Assembly: GCF_042100115.1 (NCBI RefSeq) | Contig: NC_091272.1 | Coordinates: 2,294,001-2,358,000, forward strand | Reading direction: 5' to 3' | From: Alternaria dauci | Lineage: Eukaryota > Ascomycota > Dothideomycetes > Pleosporales > Pleosporaceae | DNA length: 64,000 bases | In this document: positions 25,489 to 36,246 of the stretch, one piece after another | Layout of the letters: each line of letters starts with the position of its first letter | Position numbering within the stretch: the first letter of the stretch is position 1 | Position numbers and translations under genes: made by a program | The notes under the pieces: generated by a model | Seen by the model: the letters and a program-made list of their open reading frames with translations, nothing else | The model's database searches: none | Told to the model about the DNA's origin: nothing

Positions 25489-25908
25489 GTAGCGTGTGGT
25501 ACGAAAAGGGAATGATCATGGCGCTTGGTGTGGGGTCTTAGGGTTCTTTCGGAATGTCATACTGGAAAATGCATGAATCCAGAAGAAGGGACAGGCCAAA
25601 TGACGAAATCATGGTTGAGGCTTGCTCGGGAAAGCCTGCATAAGCAGCACCGAGAGCTAGCTATGAACTTGTAGACGAATATCCAAGTCGACTTGCACCA
25701 CCCTACGTCCATGTTGGTGATTTTACTGGGTATCTTGACTGCTCGTACAGCCGGTTGACCATGGGGCTTGTGTGCTGTCCACATACGATATGAGCAGCAC
25801 ATGCTGTTGCAAGCCTTGGGACCAAACGTGAAGAACTGCGACATCCAGTGCTTCGTTACTCCAGCCCAAGTCCAGCGTTCATTATGCATATCATACGGTG
25901 TCATCATT
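25489..25908. other. convergent 3' regions of eS26 and VanZ-like genes
   Basis: 420 bp; only shadow frames are present. It is expected to hold two 3' UTRs. Confidence 0.45.
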
Positions 25909-26712
25909 TCAGTCGTTTCGCTTCTTCCCCTCACCCAAGTCGCCTCCGTCATCAACACTCCCCTTGCCAATCACTGGCTCCGGCTCGGTAGTCTCCCAGT
26001 CTTCTGCATTTTCGTCCCATGTTTCCAGCTCTTCGTCCACAGTAGATCTGACAACACCGGACTCCTGCCCCTCCACATTTTCGCCCAACTCGATATCCCG
26101 TTCCTCGTCCCCTGCGACGGCTGTATATCCACGTGCAGCTCTCTTTCGCTCGAGCATACGCTTATGGTACCAATTGCATAGGCCCAGAGCGAGAAGCGAA
26201 CCGAGGACGTTGGCTACGATGTCGTAATAGTCAAAGTCACGATGGATCTTGAAGCAGGTTAGTTTTGTGTAATCTTTCCATGTCCCTATGCCTGAACCGT
26301 TTCTCCTCAAACGCATCTTGACTTACAGGCAACAATCCTTGTACAACCTCACTAGCAACCCCCAGGCCAATCGTGCACACGGTGAAGGTGAGCTGCAGGA
26401 CTTTCCTCCTACTCGTCTCTAGTATCCAGTAGAAGCATAATGTGAGTAGAAAGAAGGCGATAAAATGGAGGGCTTTGTCGGATTGCTTGTACGAAGGGAT
26501 CTTGTAGTCGGACGGGGAGAAACCGGCGCCGGCGCTGATGAAGATCAGGGCTATGAACGCGCCTGTAGACACGTCAGCTTGGTGTTGTAGGAAAGGTGCG
26601 AGCAGGCCGAAGCAGAGTGTCCATTGACTGCTTGAGCGCAGTGCCTCAAGCTCTCTCTGACGTATGTAACGAGTCCGTGCTACCTACCAGCAAATGGCTT
26701 CCGTATGCGCAT
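25909..26712 (-). CDS. VanZ-like small membrane protein
   Basis: Exons in minus direction: 26712-26688 (25 nt), 26562-26327, 26247-25909; 199 aa. The tiny first exon gives MRIRKPFA and makes a seamless join to GAFIALIFISAGAGF. About four hydrophobic segments follow the VanZ plan: one from residue 8, one at the conserved SDKALHFIAFFLLTLCFYW, one at FTVCTIGLGVASEVVQGLLP, and one at DIVANVLGSLLALGLCNWY. The Asp-Lys/His and Ser-Glu charged residues of this plan are present. The C-terminal 75 residues are acidic and hydrophilic, likely cytosolic. VanZ-like proteins in fungi have no established role; resistance to glycopeptides applies only to bacterial namesakes. An ATG at the second exon (SAGAGF frame) does not exist, which supports the micro first exon. 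Confidence 0.8.
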
Positions 26713-27706
26713 CGTGTAGTTATTCGGCTGCGGCTATAAGCGCTGAGGGAACATAGTCAGGTCGTGGGGACAGAGCGCTGCTATCGGCGGGCGGCTGGAG
26801 CTAGCAAACGATGCGATGCTGCCTCGAGCTGGCATCTGGCGGAACTGGCTTGCAGAGGCGAGCTAACCTATCATGGTATCATGTCTGTCGATCACGTGTG
26901 GAACCTGTGAAAATCGACAACCTGGGAAACTGCGGGTAGACCCAGGTCGCAGCTCCGAGTCCTGGTACCTGACGCTATCTCTGCTGGCTTGCATTTCGGG
27001 TTTGGTTTCAGCATTGCGCTTGAGAAAACACGGGGTGTCCCCACGGACGTGAGTACGGAGAAGCTCGTGTTTACTGAGCTGCATCGAGGTCTATTACATT
27101 TCAATGGCTTATGCCGTATTGTGCACTTGTACAGCTGCCAGACACGATGCAGAGAACATCTCCAAGGTGGATTCTGCGGGTTATGGCGTTGGGAAGATGA
27201 ACTCCTCCGTGAACGTGACCCAGACACGCCCAGGGAGCACAGTCCATGCCATCGGCGCCATGTCAGCGTGTGCGAGGCGACTGCAGGTGACGAAGGAGCA
27301 TCTCAGGCGTGCACAGAATGAATTTCCGTGTTGGAAAATGCTGCCGACGAGCAGGCGCCGGGGTCAGGGCTTCTGATATCGGGATGTGGGTGATTCATGG
27401 GGTCCGTCGCGGGAGTCGAGGTGCTAACGCTAAGGCGTGCCTGGAGAAGGGATAGGTCAAGCTGCAACTATCGACTTTAAACCAACGACCAAACTCACAG
27501 GCCGCCTCTTTGGCCATCAAGACGCGAGCCCACAGCACCCCTTTCCATCTCGCAGTCATCAGAAATCGACTCGCACGCCGTAGACTCTTCTCACATGCTT
27601 GATTTTATCGCGTTGCGACACCTGGAAGACGGTCGCCCTGCTGGCGGGCCATCCCCGTGAGGCCGCGAACCGCCAAGACCACCCCCCACAACCGACGACG
27701 ACGACT
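26713..27706. promoter_or_regulatory. bidirectional promoter, VanZ-like / Spt7
   Basis: About 1 kb between divergent starts. The longest frames here (about 110 codons, 26892-27321) have no domain. The last 150 bp before the Spt7 ATG are C/A-rich with a short ACG run, as expected of a leader. Confidence 0.45.
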
Positions 27707-30700
27707 ATGTCGTTCAGTGCTTCTCCATATCCGCCATCATCGCGAGAACGCCCAAGTCATAGCCGCTCTTTCCATCAACCGCCTAATGCGACCCGTTTGC
27801 GGACTCCCAATGCGCTAAACGATGAGGCCATGTCAAACCACAACGCGAACAACTTTGGGGATGGGGGAGACATCGCCGCGGAGGAAGATCCTCGGGCGGC
27901 GCGTTGGCGCGAACACTACCTACGCACCGAAGCGCGTCTGGCTTCCGTGCTCGGCGGCACATACGACAGCGATGCTGTTGATGCCCTGAACGATGAGGCG
28001 TCATCCGGTGACGCTCCGGCGCATGACGCGCGACCAGCCATCACCCCGAAGAAGCTAACCCGCACAATCGACGAGGACGACTACGGCGATGACGAAGACG
28101 ATGAAGACGACGACGATGCCCACACCTCTCCGTTGCACACCAAAGGCCAAACCAATGGCCTTGCCGTCGCCGCTCCCAGCACGCCAAGCCTCCTCCGCGT
28201 ACCCTCCATGTCGAACAAGTCAGGTCACGACCGGACTGGCACACCTTCGTCGGACCACACAAAGACATCAGATGATGTGCGCAAGAAGCTGCAACAGGAT
28301 AAAAAGGCGGCTGAGGATGCCGCAAAGCGGAGCTTCCAGACCATGTTCTATCCATTAGAGAGCGACCGTGACGCGATGCTAGAACAGCAGAAGCTTGACG
28401 AGCTCGACCGCCAGGTGGAAATAGAGACCTCTGGAACACCTGCGAATGCACCGCCCAACAGCGCCGCCGTCGCCCCCCAGCAAGGCACTCTGAGCACCAC
28501 AAACCTTGGGGCGTCTAGTCTTACCCTCAAGCACCTCATCTCCCGCATCGATGCGCAGAGAGACAAAGTCCATGCCACTGACGCGCAGCTGCGAAGCCTT
28601 ATCAGCGAAGTCCGCAAGAATAGGAGTAAATGGGCAAACGAGGACCGGGTCGGCCAGGAGGAGCTATACGAGAGCACGGAGAAGGTCCTCATGGAACTCA
28701 AGGCAAACGAACATGCCCACCCCTTCCTTCAGCGCGTCAACAAACGAGAAGCCCCAGATTACTACAATGTGATCAAACATCCCATGGACATTGGCACAAT
28801 GATGAAGAAGCTCAAGCAGCTACAGTACAAATCCAAGAAGGAGTTTGTGGAAGACCTCATGCTCATATGGTCAAATTGTCTGAAGTACAATGCAGACCCA
28901 AGCCATTTCCTCCGCAAAAAGGCCTTGCATATGAAGAAGGAAACAGAGAAGCTCGTACCTCTCATCCCTGATATTACCGTTCGCGATCGCGCCGAAGTCG
29001 AGGCTGAAGAGCGGAGGATGCGCAATGGCGATGCAGACGCTGACGGCGCTGACGACAGCGAAGACGAGGAACCCATCATGGCTTCACGGGGAAGAAAGGC
29101 ACCAAGCAAAGGAGGCAAAGGCTCGAGTAACGCTAGGAAGGCCCCTCCAGCTGGTCTGGAAGACACGCCGGGCCCAGAAACGAAGCCGCCAGTCCCATCT
29201 CTCAACAACGTGGTATCCAACCTGAAGAATGAGTTTCTACGAGCTGACTCCGAAATGGAAGGGAGCGTTAATGGTTTCTCAACACCTCCACCACCCGGTG
29301 CGTTGACACCATTAGGGGCAAATAGCATCTCGCGGAACGGCGTGAATGGTAGTCAGGCCGACATATCGGAAGCTGACGGCACCGGTGTTTCCATCAGCGA
29401 CGCTTTGGAAGAAGATGCCGATCTCGACGACCTGGAATACAAAACCTGGAAACAAGTGACGAAGAAGGACCGAGCAATTATCGCGTCAGAGAGGCACAGA
29501 TTGTTCCGTGACGACCACCTACAACCGGATGAACCTGCTATTCTACGCTCTAAAGCTGGTATGAGAAGATGGTTACGACACCGAAAGCAAGCTATCGAAG
29601 AAGAGTCTGCGGGTGGAGCTGTTTCTGCACCGGACGGCAAAGACGGCGTTCAGGCAGCAGCTGGCGAATCACTTGCCGAAGGCATTGAAGGAGAAGAAGA
29701 GCGCCAGATTCCTGACTACTACGACCCTGTGTGCGCCATTCCTGACCTTTCCGAGCGCCTGCAATGGGTGGAAGACGCTGAAGGTTACGTTATTCCACAA
29801 GCGGAAGAGTACATGCGTATCTTGCCAAAGGGACAGTTTATCTCACCAGACAGCGCGCTCGTGCATAAGTTCGATGATAACAACCACATACTGCAAGAGA
29901 CCAGGAAAATCTGTGCAAAGATTGGCATCGTCAAACAGATGCAGATTCAGTCGCAGGTAGGTTTCTGTCCGGATTGCGGAGAAGTATGACCACTGACCCT
30001 CGTAGTTATACCAAAATCAGTTCCAGAGATACGAGCCACAGCCTTTTCACGAGGCCGACATTGAGCCAATAGTCACGTCTGAGGATGGGCCGATCATGGC
30101 TCCGTATGTCTGCCGTGCCGCCTTGCAGCGCAGCGTTGGCAAGGTCTTCTATCATGCTGGTTTCGAAGAGTTTCAACCATCCGCCCTTGACGCCGTAACT
30201 GATATTGCGGCGAAATTCTTTCAAAATCTTGTTGCAAGCCTTGGAATCTATCGCGAAACGCCGAAGATGAAGTCGGACACACCGCTTACTCTTCCCAACG
30301 GCCAGGTCACAAACTGGGCACCGCGCTTCACCCAGGAAGAAGCCGTGCTTCATTCACTGCATGCTAATGGCGTTGATCTTGAGTCATTAGAGACTTATGT
30401 CAAGGACGATGTCGAGAGGCTTGGTACGAAGCTCGGTGGCATGCATGACAGGATGAAATCGTACTACACTGAGCTTCTGCGACCAGCTATGGACAACGCT
30501 GGCGCTGACGGTGCTGGTGCCTTTAATGACGGTAGCGAGCAGTTCGTGGGAGGTGATTTCGCCGAAGACATTGGTGAAGACTTCTTCGGTTTCAAAGAGC
30601 TCGGCCTCGACATCGAGTTCGGACTCACATCTAGTGTGCCATTGCATTTGCTACAAAACAGGGTGCACAATGCATATGCCAGGCAGGATAACAGGTACGT

Positions 30701-31186
30701 CGGGCTAAATGCTTCCACAAGGCTCTTGCTAATTTACTCAGCAACATCGCAACCGCCGGTGTCATCATGCCTGAACCGTCGAAGTTCGAGCCCGTTACTA
30801 TACAGACCGCTGAAAACCAGATTGGTCTTCTCCAAGGTTGGCTCCTCAGCAAACTTCGTGACAACAACAGTCAGCCACTTGTTGAAGATGACGATCTTCC
30901 TCCAAAGCAGCGATTCCCTAAACCGCGTTTGCCACCTACGGGCAAAATCTCCAGTCCTCGGAAACGTCCTCTCCGAGAGCAACAACAAATGGCTCGTAAG
31001 AAGCGCAAGCTAGATGAGGAGAAGGACGAAAATAGCACTGACCAAGCTGGGTTCATGAAGGGTATTGGTAAGCCCATTGGCAAACTGAAGCTTGAGCCAG
31101 TACAGAGAGAAGACCACAGCGTACAAGAGCCGGAGAAGGAGGATGGTAGCGCGCATGGAATGCCGAGCCCACCCGAGTCTTTTTAG
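27707..31186 (+). CDS. SPT7: SAGA complex subunit Spt7 (bromodomain, histone fold)
   Basis: Scaffold subunit of the SAGA histone acetyltransferase/coactivator complex, nuclear. Exons 27707-29956, 30006-30694, 30742-31186; 1127 aa. The N-terminal third is disordered with an acidic cluster ([15 protein letters not shown]). The bromodomain spans about residues 327-420: [17 protein letters not shown], and the acetyl-lysine-binding Asn in LKYNADPS. Exon 2 carries the histone-fold region (about 781-835; [36 protein letters not shown]) that pairs with a TAF10-like partner. The C-terminus has basic segments ([11 protein letters not shown]). The start at 27707 is chosen because the longer open frame upstream begins at TTG. 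Confidence 0.94.
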
Positions 31187-31902
31187 GAACACTGTTGGCT
31201 GGTAACCACGACTGGATTCATTCCGCCAGTCATCTTCTATAATTCCGAATTCTCACCGTGTATCCCAGGCGACAGGATGTCGTTTTTCGCAATCATTGTT
31301 TAATTCATCGACATATCTCTGTTCTCTTCGCGCTTTCCATGACGGCCTCGGGCCTGCACTATCGTCTTCCTGTCACCACGGAACACGGTAGTCTTACGAC
31401 AGGGTTCTTTTATTTCTTTCCTTCGCTCACCATCTTTCTCTGGGAGCAAATTTGTCTTACTACATTGAAAAAAGGCGGAAGGGTTGTCCTTGTATACCCA
31501 GCTTTGCATTTTGCGCAGTGGCCTTCTGCGTAGTTTTACGATCGCGTGTTTGCGACATCAGGTTGGACTTATGATGGGTTGGTTTTGGACTTGGGGCTTT
31601 GTGCATTCCTCTTTGTATATACCAGACCCATGGGTTTGAGAAGACGGTCATGGCATCTATGGGTCGCCCATAGTATTTCAATACTATACATGGAGTATGA
31701 CCATGCAACTAGTCTTTGTTTCGTGTGTGACATGAACCCGATTCTCTCGTGTGTAACATGATTAGTATATCACTGTCGAGATTTTACAGCTGCTCACTGT
31801 GAGATATGCAGTAGAAAAGTGGTTGTCAATATGATGTAGGAGGCCGGTTTTCACAGAGCGATCGAAATGTACCCTCTTCGTCGCAGTGTGGTTGCCTAGA
31901 TA
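31187..31902. other. 3' region of Spt7; no gene seen
   Basis: About 700 bp, T-rich on the plus strand, likely Spt7 3' UTR plus spacer. Short frames only; none is supportable. Confidence 0.4.
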
Positions 31903-32310
31903 TTAACATGATATTACAGTATCATTGCGCGTAGACAAGCACGGTTGACCTTGGCATTTGTAACGTGAACAACAGACACGCAAGTCGCCAGCTCGTAGGT
32001 CTTTGAGCATGCGTCGGGACAGAACATCTCTTTCACGCTCATCATTCTTCCACCAGTCGCGTAGCTGAATCGCGATGTGACATTTATGCTGAGCATGTGG
32101 GATGAAAGCTGTATGCAAGCCTAAATGTTCGTTTCTGAAATCTATGCTGGCGATTGGAAACTTCGTGCGGTGCCGAACAAGTTTACGTTCGCAGAAATTC
32201 GCGTTGGTAGAGAAGGTGTTGTCACCACAGCATAGAAAGCACAAACGTGCGCAGAAGAAATAAAAAGTGCATATGAACATGAGAAACTCGAGTATCCAAT
32301 AAAACGCCAT
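31903..32310 (-). CDS. possible small Cys-rich membrane or secreted protein (135 aa)
   Basis: An ATG-to-stop frame on the minus strand. A strongly hydrophobic, aromatic first 27 residues (MAFYWILEFLMFICTFYFF) could be a signal anchor. The body holds IPHAQHKCHIAIQLRDWW, a charged helix-like KNDERERDVLSRRMLKDLRAG, and a Cys-rich end (RVCCSRYKCQGQPC). The codon choice and the coherent hydrophilic pattern look real, but I recognise no family, and transcript evidence would decide. It diverges from the multi-repeat gene at 32813. A 3' UTR of Spt7 read backwards is the main alternative explanation. Confidence 0.38.
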   Translation of the reverse strand: MAFYWILEFLMFICTFYFFCARLCFLCCGDNTFSTNANFCERKLVRHRTKFPIASIDFRNEHLGLHTAFIPHAQHKCHIAIQLRDWWKNDERERDVLSRRMLKDLRAGDLRVCCSRYKCQGQPCLSTRNDTVISC

Positions 32311-32812
32311 GAAGTCTTCCGCTTTACGATGTCTGTTGAGGAGTGAAACTAGATTTGTTGATATACCACAATTCTATAAGTGGTCGAGCTGGAAATTGGA
32401 GTTGTTATTAGCGCAACCAGATCTTCGTTTCTGCGCGGACCGTCCATTCCCACTTTCCATACCTCCACCTTAGAGCAACGTCCGCATCACAGTTCGACTC
32501 GAATTTCAACCGAAGTCAATTGCTTATTTTCGGTAAGAAGTTTGCCACCGCTTGCTTCATCGCAATTGGCGACATTGCTGATTCCGAGCTAACGTGCCAC
32601 GAGACTTGGATCTGAGACCGACTTTCTTCACAACACTCGTCAACCTCACGCGCACCTCCTCGCGCCACTTCATTTCATACTCTTGATCGGCCCAAATTTC
32701 TATCGCGCATTTCTGGGTCAGCGTCATTGGCGCGCGTCAATTTCTTTCATTTGTTCCTGCGCTTCTCACAGCTGCTTAGCCCTGGCTACCATTGAGACTT
32801 TTTCGGCTCATC
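32311..32812. promoter_or_regulatory. promoter region of the repeat-rich nuclear-like gene
   Basis: About 500 bp upstream of the ATG at 32813. It is pyrimidine-rich near the gene, consistent with a leader. No factor site is called. Confidence 0.4.
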
Positions 32813-35010
32813 ATGGCCCCGAACGGCCACCAAGCATCTGGAAAGAAGGGTGTTCACAAATCTAGCGATGGCTCCTCTGTTTTCTGGGAGGACAAGCATG
32901 GCCATCGGGAGTTCATGGATTGGAAAGAAGCAAATCAGAACGGTCCTTTTCCTTCGTACGAGGAATGGGTCGAGTCTCAAAAAAGGTCAGGTGGTCTCTC
33001 ATTATATTACACGGCTTTGCGCATGTTTGAGGATTCTGACTCAACTGTAAGTTATTGTCGCGACAAATCAAAATCTGTCCTTTGCTGAACGCACCAGGAC
33101 GAGGAGGCCCCACCTGTCAGGGCCAAACCTCAAGTAGCCAAGGCTCGTGGTCAAGTCGGCCGCCCCAAGAGGACTGCAAGTACGAATGGCAACGGATTAT
33201 TCCGCGCGGCTGACTCTGCGACACCGACTGCCGTCGCCAACTTGGAAGACCTTAGTCCTTCTGGCAAGAAGAAGCGTAAGGCGCGTAAGAAGCCACTCGT
33301 GAGTAACACCCGCTTAATCTTTGCCTACTTGCTGACTGTATTAGTCCGAGGAGGTCGTCGCTTCAGCGAGCGACAGTGGTGAAGACATCAAGGATGTTGG
33401 AGCATCGACACCCGTGGCCGAGAGTGCGACGCCCACTGCACCGAAAATCACAGTTAATGGTCAGCGCAAGTCTTCGACCCGTAAAGCAAGAAAGAAGCCC
33501 ATCGTGAGTTTCACTGTGTACACGCATTCTACTCCGCACTGACGTATCTAGTCGGAGGAAATTATCTCGCTAGATGACGAGCTAGATGACGCGATGGAAA
33601 CTACGATCGATGAGGTTACTGCATCTGCGATTGCGTCTCCTCTTCCAGTTCGATCTGGTATGTGCATTTCTGAGATTACATGGAAGTTTGATCACCCGAC
33701 TTGTGTAGCTCCGTTAGATTCACCGGAACCCTGCTAGGCCCAAACCTCATGATGATTTGAAGCAGAATCTTGCTTGAATATTGTATTGTAACTGAGCTAA
33801 GTCTTTCACAGCTCCGAAATCGCCTGCCACAGTACCGACTTCAGACTCGCCGAAAAAAAGTCACATCCTGAAGCTGAGCACCAGGAAAACACCGAAGAAG
33901 AAGACCGTCGTAAGTATATTGTCCAAGAAACGGGTACATGTTGCTAACATGGTCACGCCTGAGGAATCTACCGTTGAAAGTGGAGCTGTCATTGAAGATG
34001 ATTCCATTCAAGCTACGCCTAACAACACCGTGACTGTAGCTGAGCCAGGCATCACCATCGACACAAACTTCATACCGAAAGTCGATGGAAAGATGGCTCA
34101 AGACACGGACTCTGCTGCAGCTTCTCCAGACCCGGTTACCGCATCAGCAGGCTCTACTCGACGTGGTCTTCGCATAAGAAAGCCTGCACAACAGAGACCA
34201 TACTATCACGATTCTCAATTGTTTGAGGACGTAGAGCCGACCACTGGAGATGCACAGGATTCAAGTAACACGTCACCAGCTGCGCAGGGCAGGAGAGTTT
34301 CAGTCGCGTCGATTAGCAAGAACATTGACGACGCTCTACTAGCCTCACTGGATGAAGAGGCGATGGCTCTACTTCAAGAAGAGACCGAGCCCGAGCCTGC
34401 CAGACCCAAACATTTCAAGGGAAAAGGTCGCGCATGGAAGAAAGAAGGATCTGACGAGGACGAAGAATTCTCTATACTTGCCAGTCAGAGAGCTGCTAGT
34501 AAGAAGTCCGCAAAAGCAGCGCGGATGAAGTTTATGCAAGGTCAAGTCCCCAAGAAGCGGGGTAGGCCGAGAAAAAGCGGCCGGTCTGAAGAGCTCATCG
34601 ATGAAGAGACAGATGAAGACAAGGACGCGGTAAAGCGGAAGCGGCCGCCTCCACGCAAGAGCGCTTTGTCCGAGGAGGTCATCATTGACAGTTCCGATGA
34701 AGAAGAAGCAAAGGAGATGGAGGTGGAGGAATCCGCTACACCTAGGCACACCCCAAATAAGTCCTACACACCAAAAGAGATGGCGGTAGAGGAATCCACA
34801 ACGCCCACGCACACCCCAAACAAGTCCTACACACCAAAGGCGACGGAGGTGGAGGAAACCACAACACCCAATTATACTCCAGACAAGTCATATACACCAC
34901 AAGGCTGGCCAAAACATAGTCATAAAGCTGACAATGGTGCGAATGGCGACTCGGAGCTCGGCACTGGTGACGAGCTGGAGGTTGCCAGTCCATCTAAGAA
35001 GACGGTTTGA
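32813..35010 (+). CDS. repeat-rich, probably nuclear protein with SEE-acidic (SIM-like) modules and CDK-site repeats
   Basis: Family not recognised. Model: exons 32813-33046, 33098-33298, 33345-33503, 33552-33657, 33812-33909, 33964-35010; 614 aa. The N-terminus (1-78) has a compact Trp/Tyr-rich part (SVFWEDKHGHREFMDWKEAN). Then basic patches alternate with SEE-hydrophobic-acidic segments: KARKKPL/SEEVVASASDSGED, KARKKPI/SEEIISLDDELDD, GRPRKSGR/SEELIDEETDED, PPPRKSAL/SEEVIIDSSDEEE. These resemble SUMO-interacting motifs next to AT-hook-like basic runs. A motif TRRGLRIRKPAQQRPYYHD lies at 331-349. Residues 516-578 are three tandem 21-residue Thr-Pro repeats. No enzyme domain is seen. The 154-nt fourth intron holds an earlier acceptor giving a truncated product. 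The 54-nt fifth intron is stop-free and may be retained. Confidence 0.75.
34711..34899 (+). repeat. three tandem 63-bp coding repeats (21 aa each)
   Basis: Three in-frame, imperfect 63-bp units encode KEMEVEESATPRHTPNKSYTP, then two close variants ending NKSYTP and DKSYTP. Each unit carries several Thr-Pro pairs, and one fits the full CDK consensus S/T-P-x-K (TPNK, TPNK, TPDK). The repeat number could vary between strains. Confidence 0.95.
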
Positions 35011-35436
35011 AGTGCGATGGGGGATTCTGGTAAGCTACATACCTCGATGAACAAGTTGTCAGAAACAAGCTGATATGTGGAATACAGGTATGTGGAATAC
35101 AGGTATGCGTCACAACTGGAGAGTTGGGACAATCTTGCATTTCATTTGTCACTTTCTTAGGTAGCATATTTGGATGGGATTGCATGCCGGTGTTTGTGTA
35201 GATCTACGGGCGTCCCGGAACCTGCATATGTGATAAGAAGGAAGATGCATAGTATTGGATGTATGTATCATCCGTCTGCAGCTGGTAATATATTATAGTA
35301 TTCAGGGTGTGTATACTGGCCATGAAGTTTGATCATCGTACTGTGAAGGCCTGAAGCATACAGCCCAAGTGATATCAGTAGGAAACCCCTCGTATCTTCA
35401 AGATATGCCGTGAGTATCCCATTTGCGCTGTAGAAC
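35011..35436. other. convergent 3' regions with a small tandem duplication
   Basis: 426 bp between convergent genes. It contains a perfect 15-bp tandem duplication at 35074-35103 (unit tatgtggaatacagg) and otherwise A/T-rich 3' UTR-like sequence. Confidence 0.45.
35074..35103 (+). repeat. 15-bp tandem duplication
   Basis: Two perfect adjacent copies of tatgtggaatacagg plus four further matching bases, about 65 bp after the stop of the upstream gene, in presumed 3' UTR. Confidence 0.95.
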
Positions 35437-36246
35437 TCAAAACCTCAAACCCCTTAGCCTAGCAAAGTAGTACACGAGTCCAAAGGCCAGTCCTCCCAGA
35501 TGCCCGGCATGACCAATGCGCGAGTTGGTGCTGTTGAGATAGTATCCATCGTAGACTGCATAGCCCGCAACCAAAGCCCACAGTGGCATTGGCACAATAC
35601 CATATATCAGCACCTGAGAATGCGGTGCCAGACACGCCGCTACAGTGCTGATGCCCATGACAGCTCCAGAGAATCCGAGACCGCGCGTGTTGTCTCTGGC
35701 ACGAGGACCTTGAGCCTGCATTTGGTAATACCGGTTGAATAGGTAGCCGACTGATCCCGCAATGCCAGAGCCCAGAGCAATGGTCAGGTAGCGGACAGGC
35801 GTTATGATGGGCGCATTGGCCAAGAAGGAACCCAGGAAGTAGACGGTAAACATGTTGGAGAATATATGGCCGATATCCACATGGGTAAAGATGGAAGTGA
35901 GGAGCGACAAGTAGTTTCCTTGCTGAAACGCGGTGAGATTCAACGTCATCTTCTTCATGAAATTTTCAAAGGGCCGTGGGTAGCCCTGCCGAGCTTGCTC
36001 CTTGACGTAGTATGCGTACCCGAAAACGGCAATGTTGGTTCCCATGAGTCCATACAGAATAGCCTCGTTCATCTTGACCTGGTCTCGGTAGTGACCGTAG
36101 CCACCTGAAGAGTAGAAGCGCGGACGTGGTAGGCGGACATGCTGGGATGTGTGGGAAGGAGAGAAGAAGTGAGTAGACATTGTTTTGGTAGTTCTTGGTG
36201 TCCGGAGTATGCGGAGAGTCTGTGAAAGGCGGAGGAGAGACGACAT
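35437..36246 (-). CDS. rhomboid intramembrane serine protease, probably mitochondrial
   Basis: Single exon, 269 aa. The first 45 residues are rich in Arg, Ser and Thr with few acids and end near PRFYSS, like a mitochondrial presequence. Six or seven hydrophobic segments follow. The catalytic dyad is intact: Ser193 in GLGFSGAVMG and His249 in GHAGHLGG. The HVDIGHIFSNMF segment supplies the conserved His/Asn of transmembrane helix 2. The fold and targeting suggest a Pcp1/PARL-related or other organellar rhomboid that cleaves single-pass membrane proteins; the substrate is unknown. The ATG at 36246 is the first in frame; the longer frame starts at TTG. It diverges from the Dhh1 gene. Confidence 0.9.
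   Translation of the reverse strand: MSSLLRLSQTLRILRTPRTTKTMSTHFFSPSHTSQHVRLPRPRFYSSGGYGHYRDQVKMNEAILYGLMGTNIAVFGYAYYVKEQARQGYPRPFENFMKKMTLNLTAFQQGNYLSLLTSIFTHVDIGHIFSNMFTVYFLGSFLANAPIITPVRYLTIALGSGIAGSVGYLFNRYYQMQAQGPRARDNTRGLGFSGAVMGISTVAACLAPHSQVLIYGIVPMPLWALVAGYAVYDGYYLNSTNSRIGHAGHLGGLAFGLVYYFARLRGLRF

Noticed and set aside
27599..27706. N-terminal extension of Spt7
   Set aside because: The longer frame begins at TTG, not ATG, and reads like C/A-rich leader. The first ATG is at 27707.
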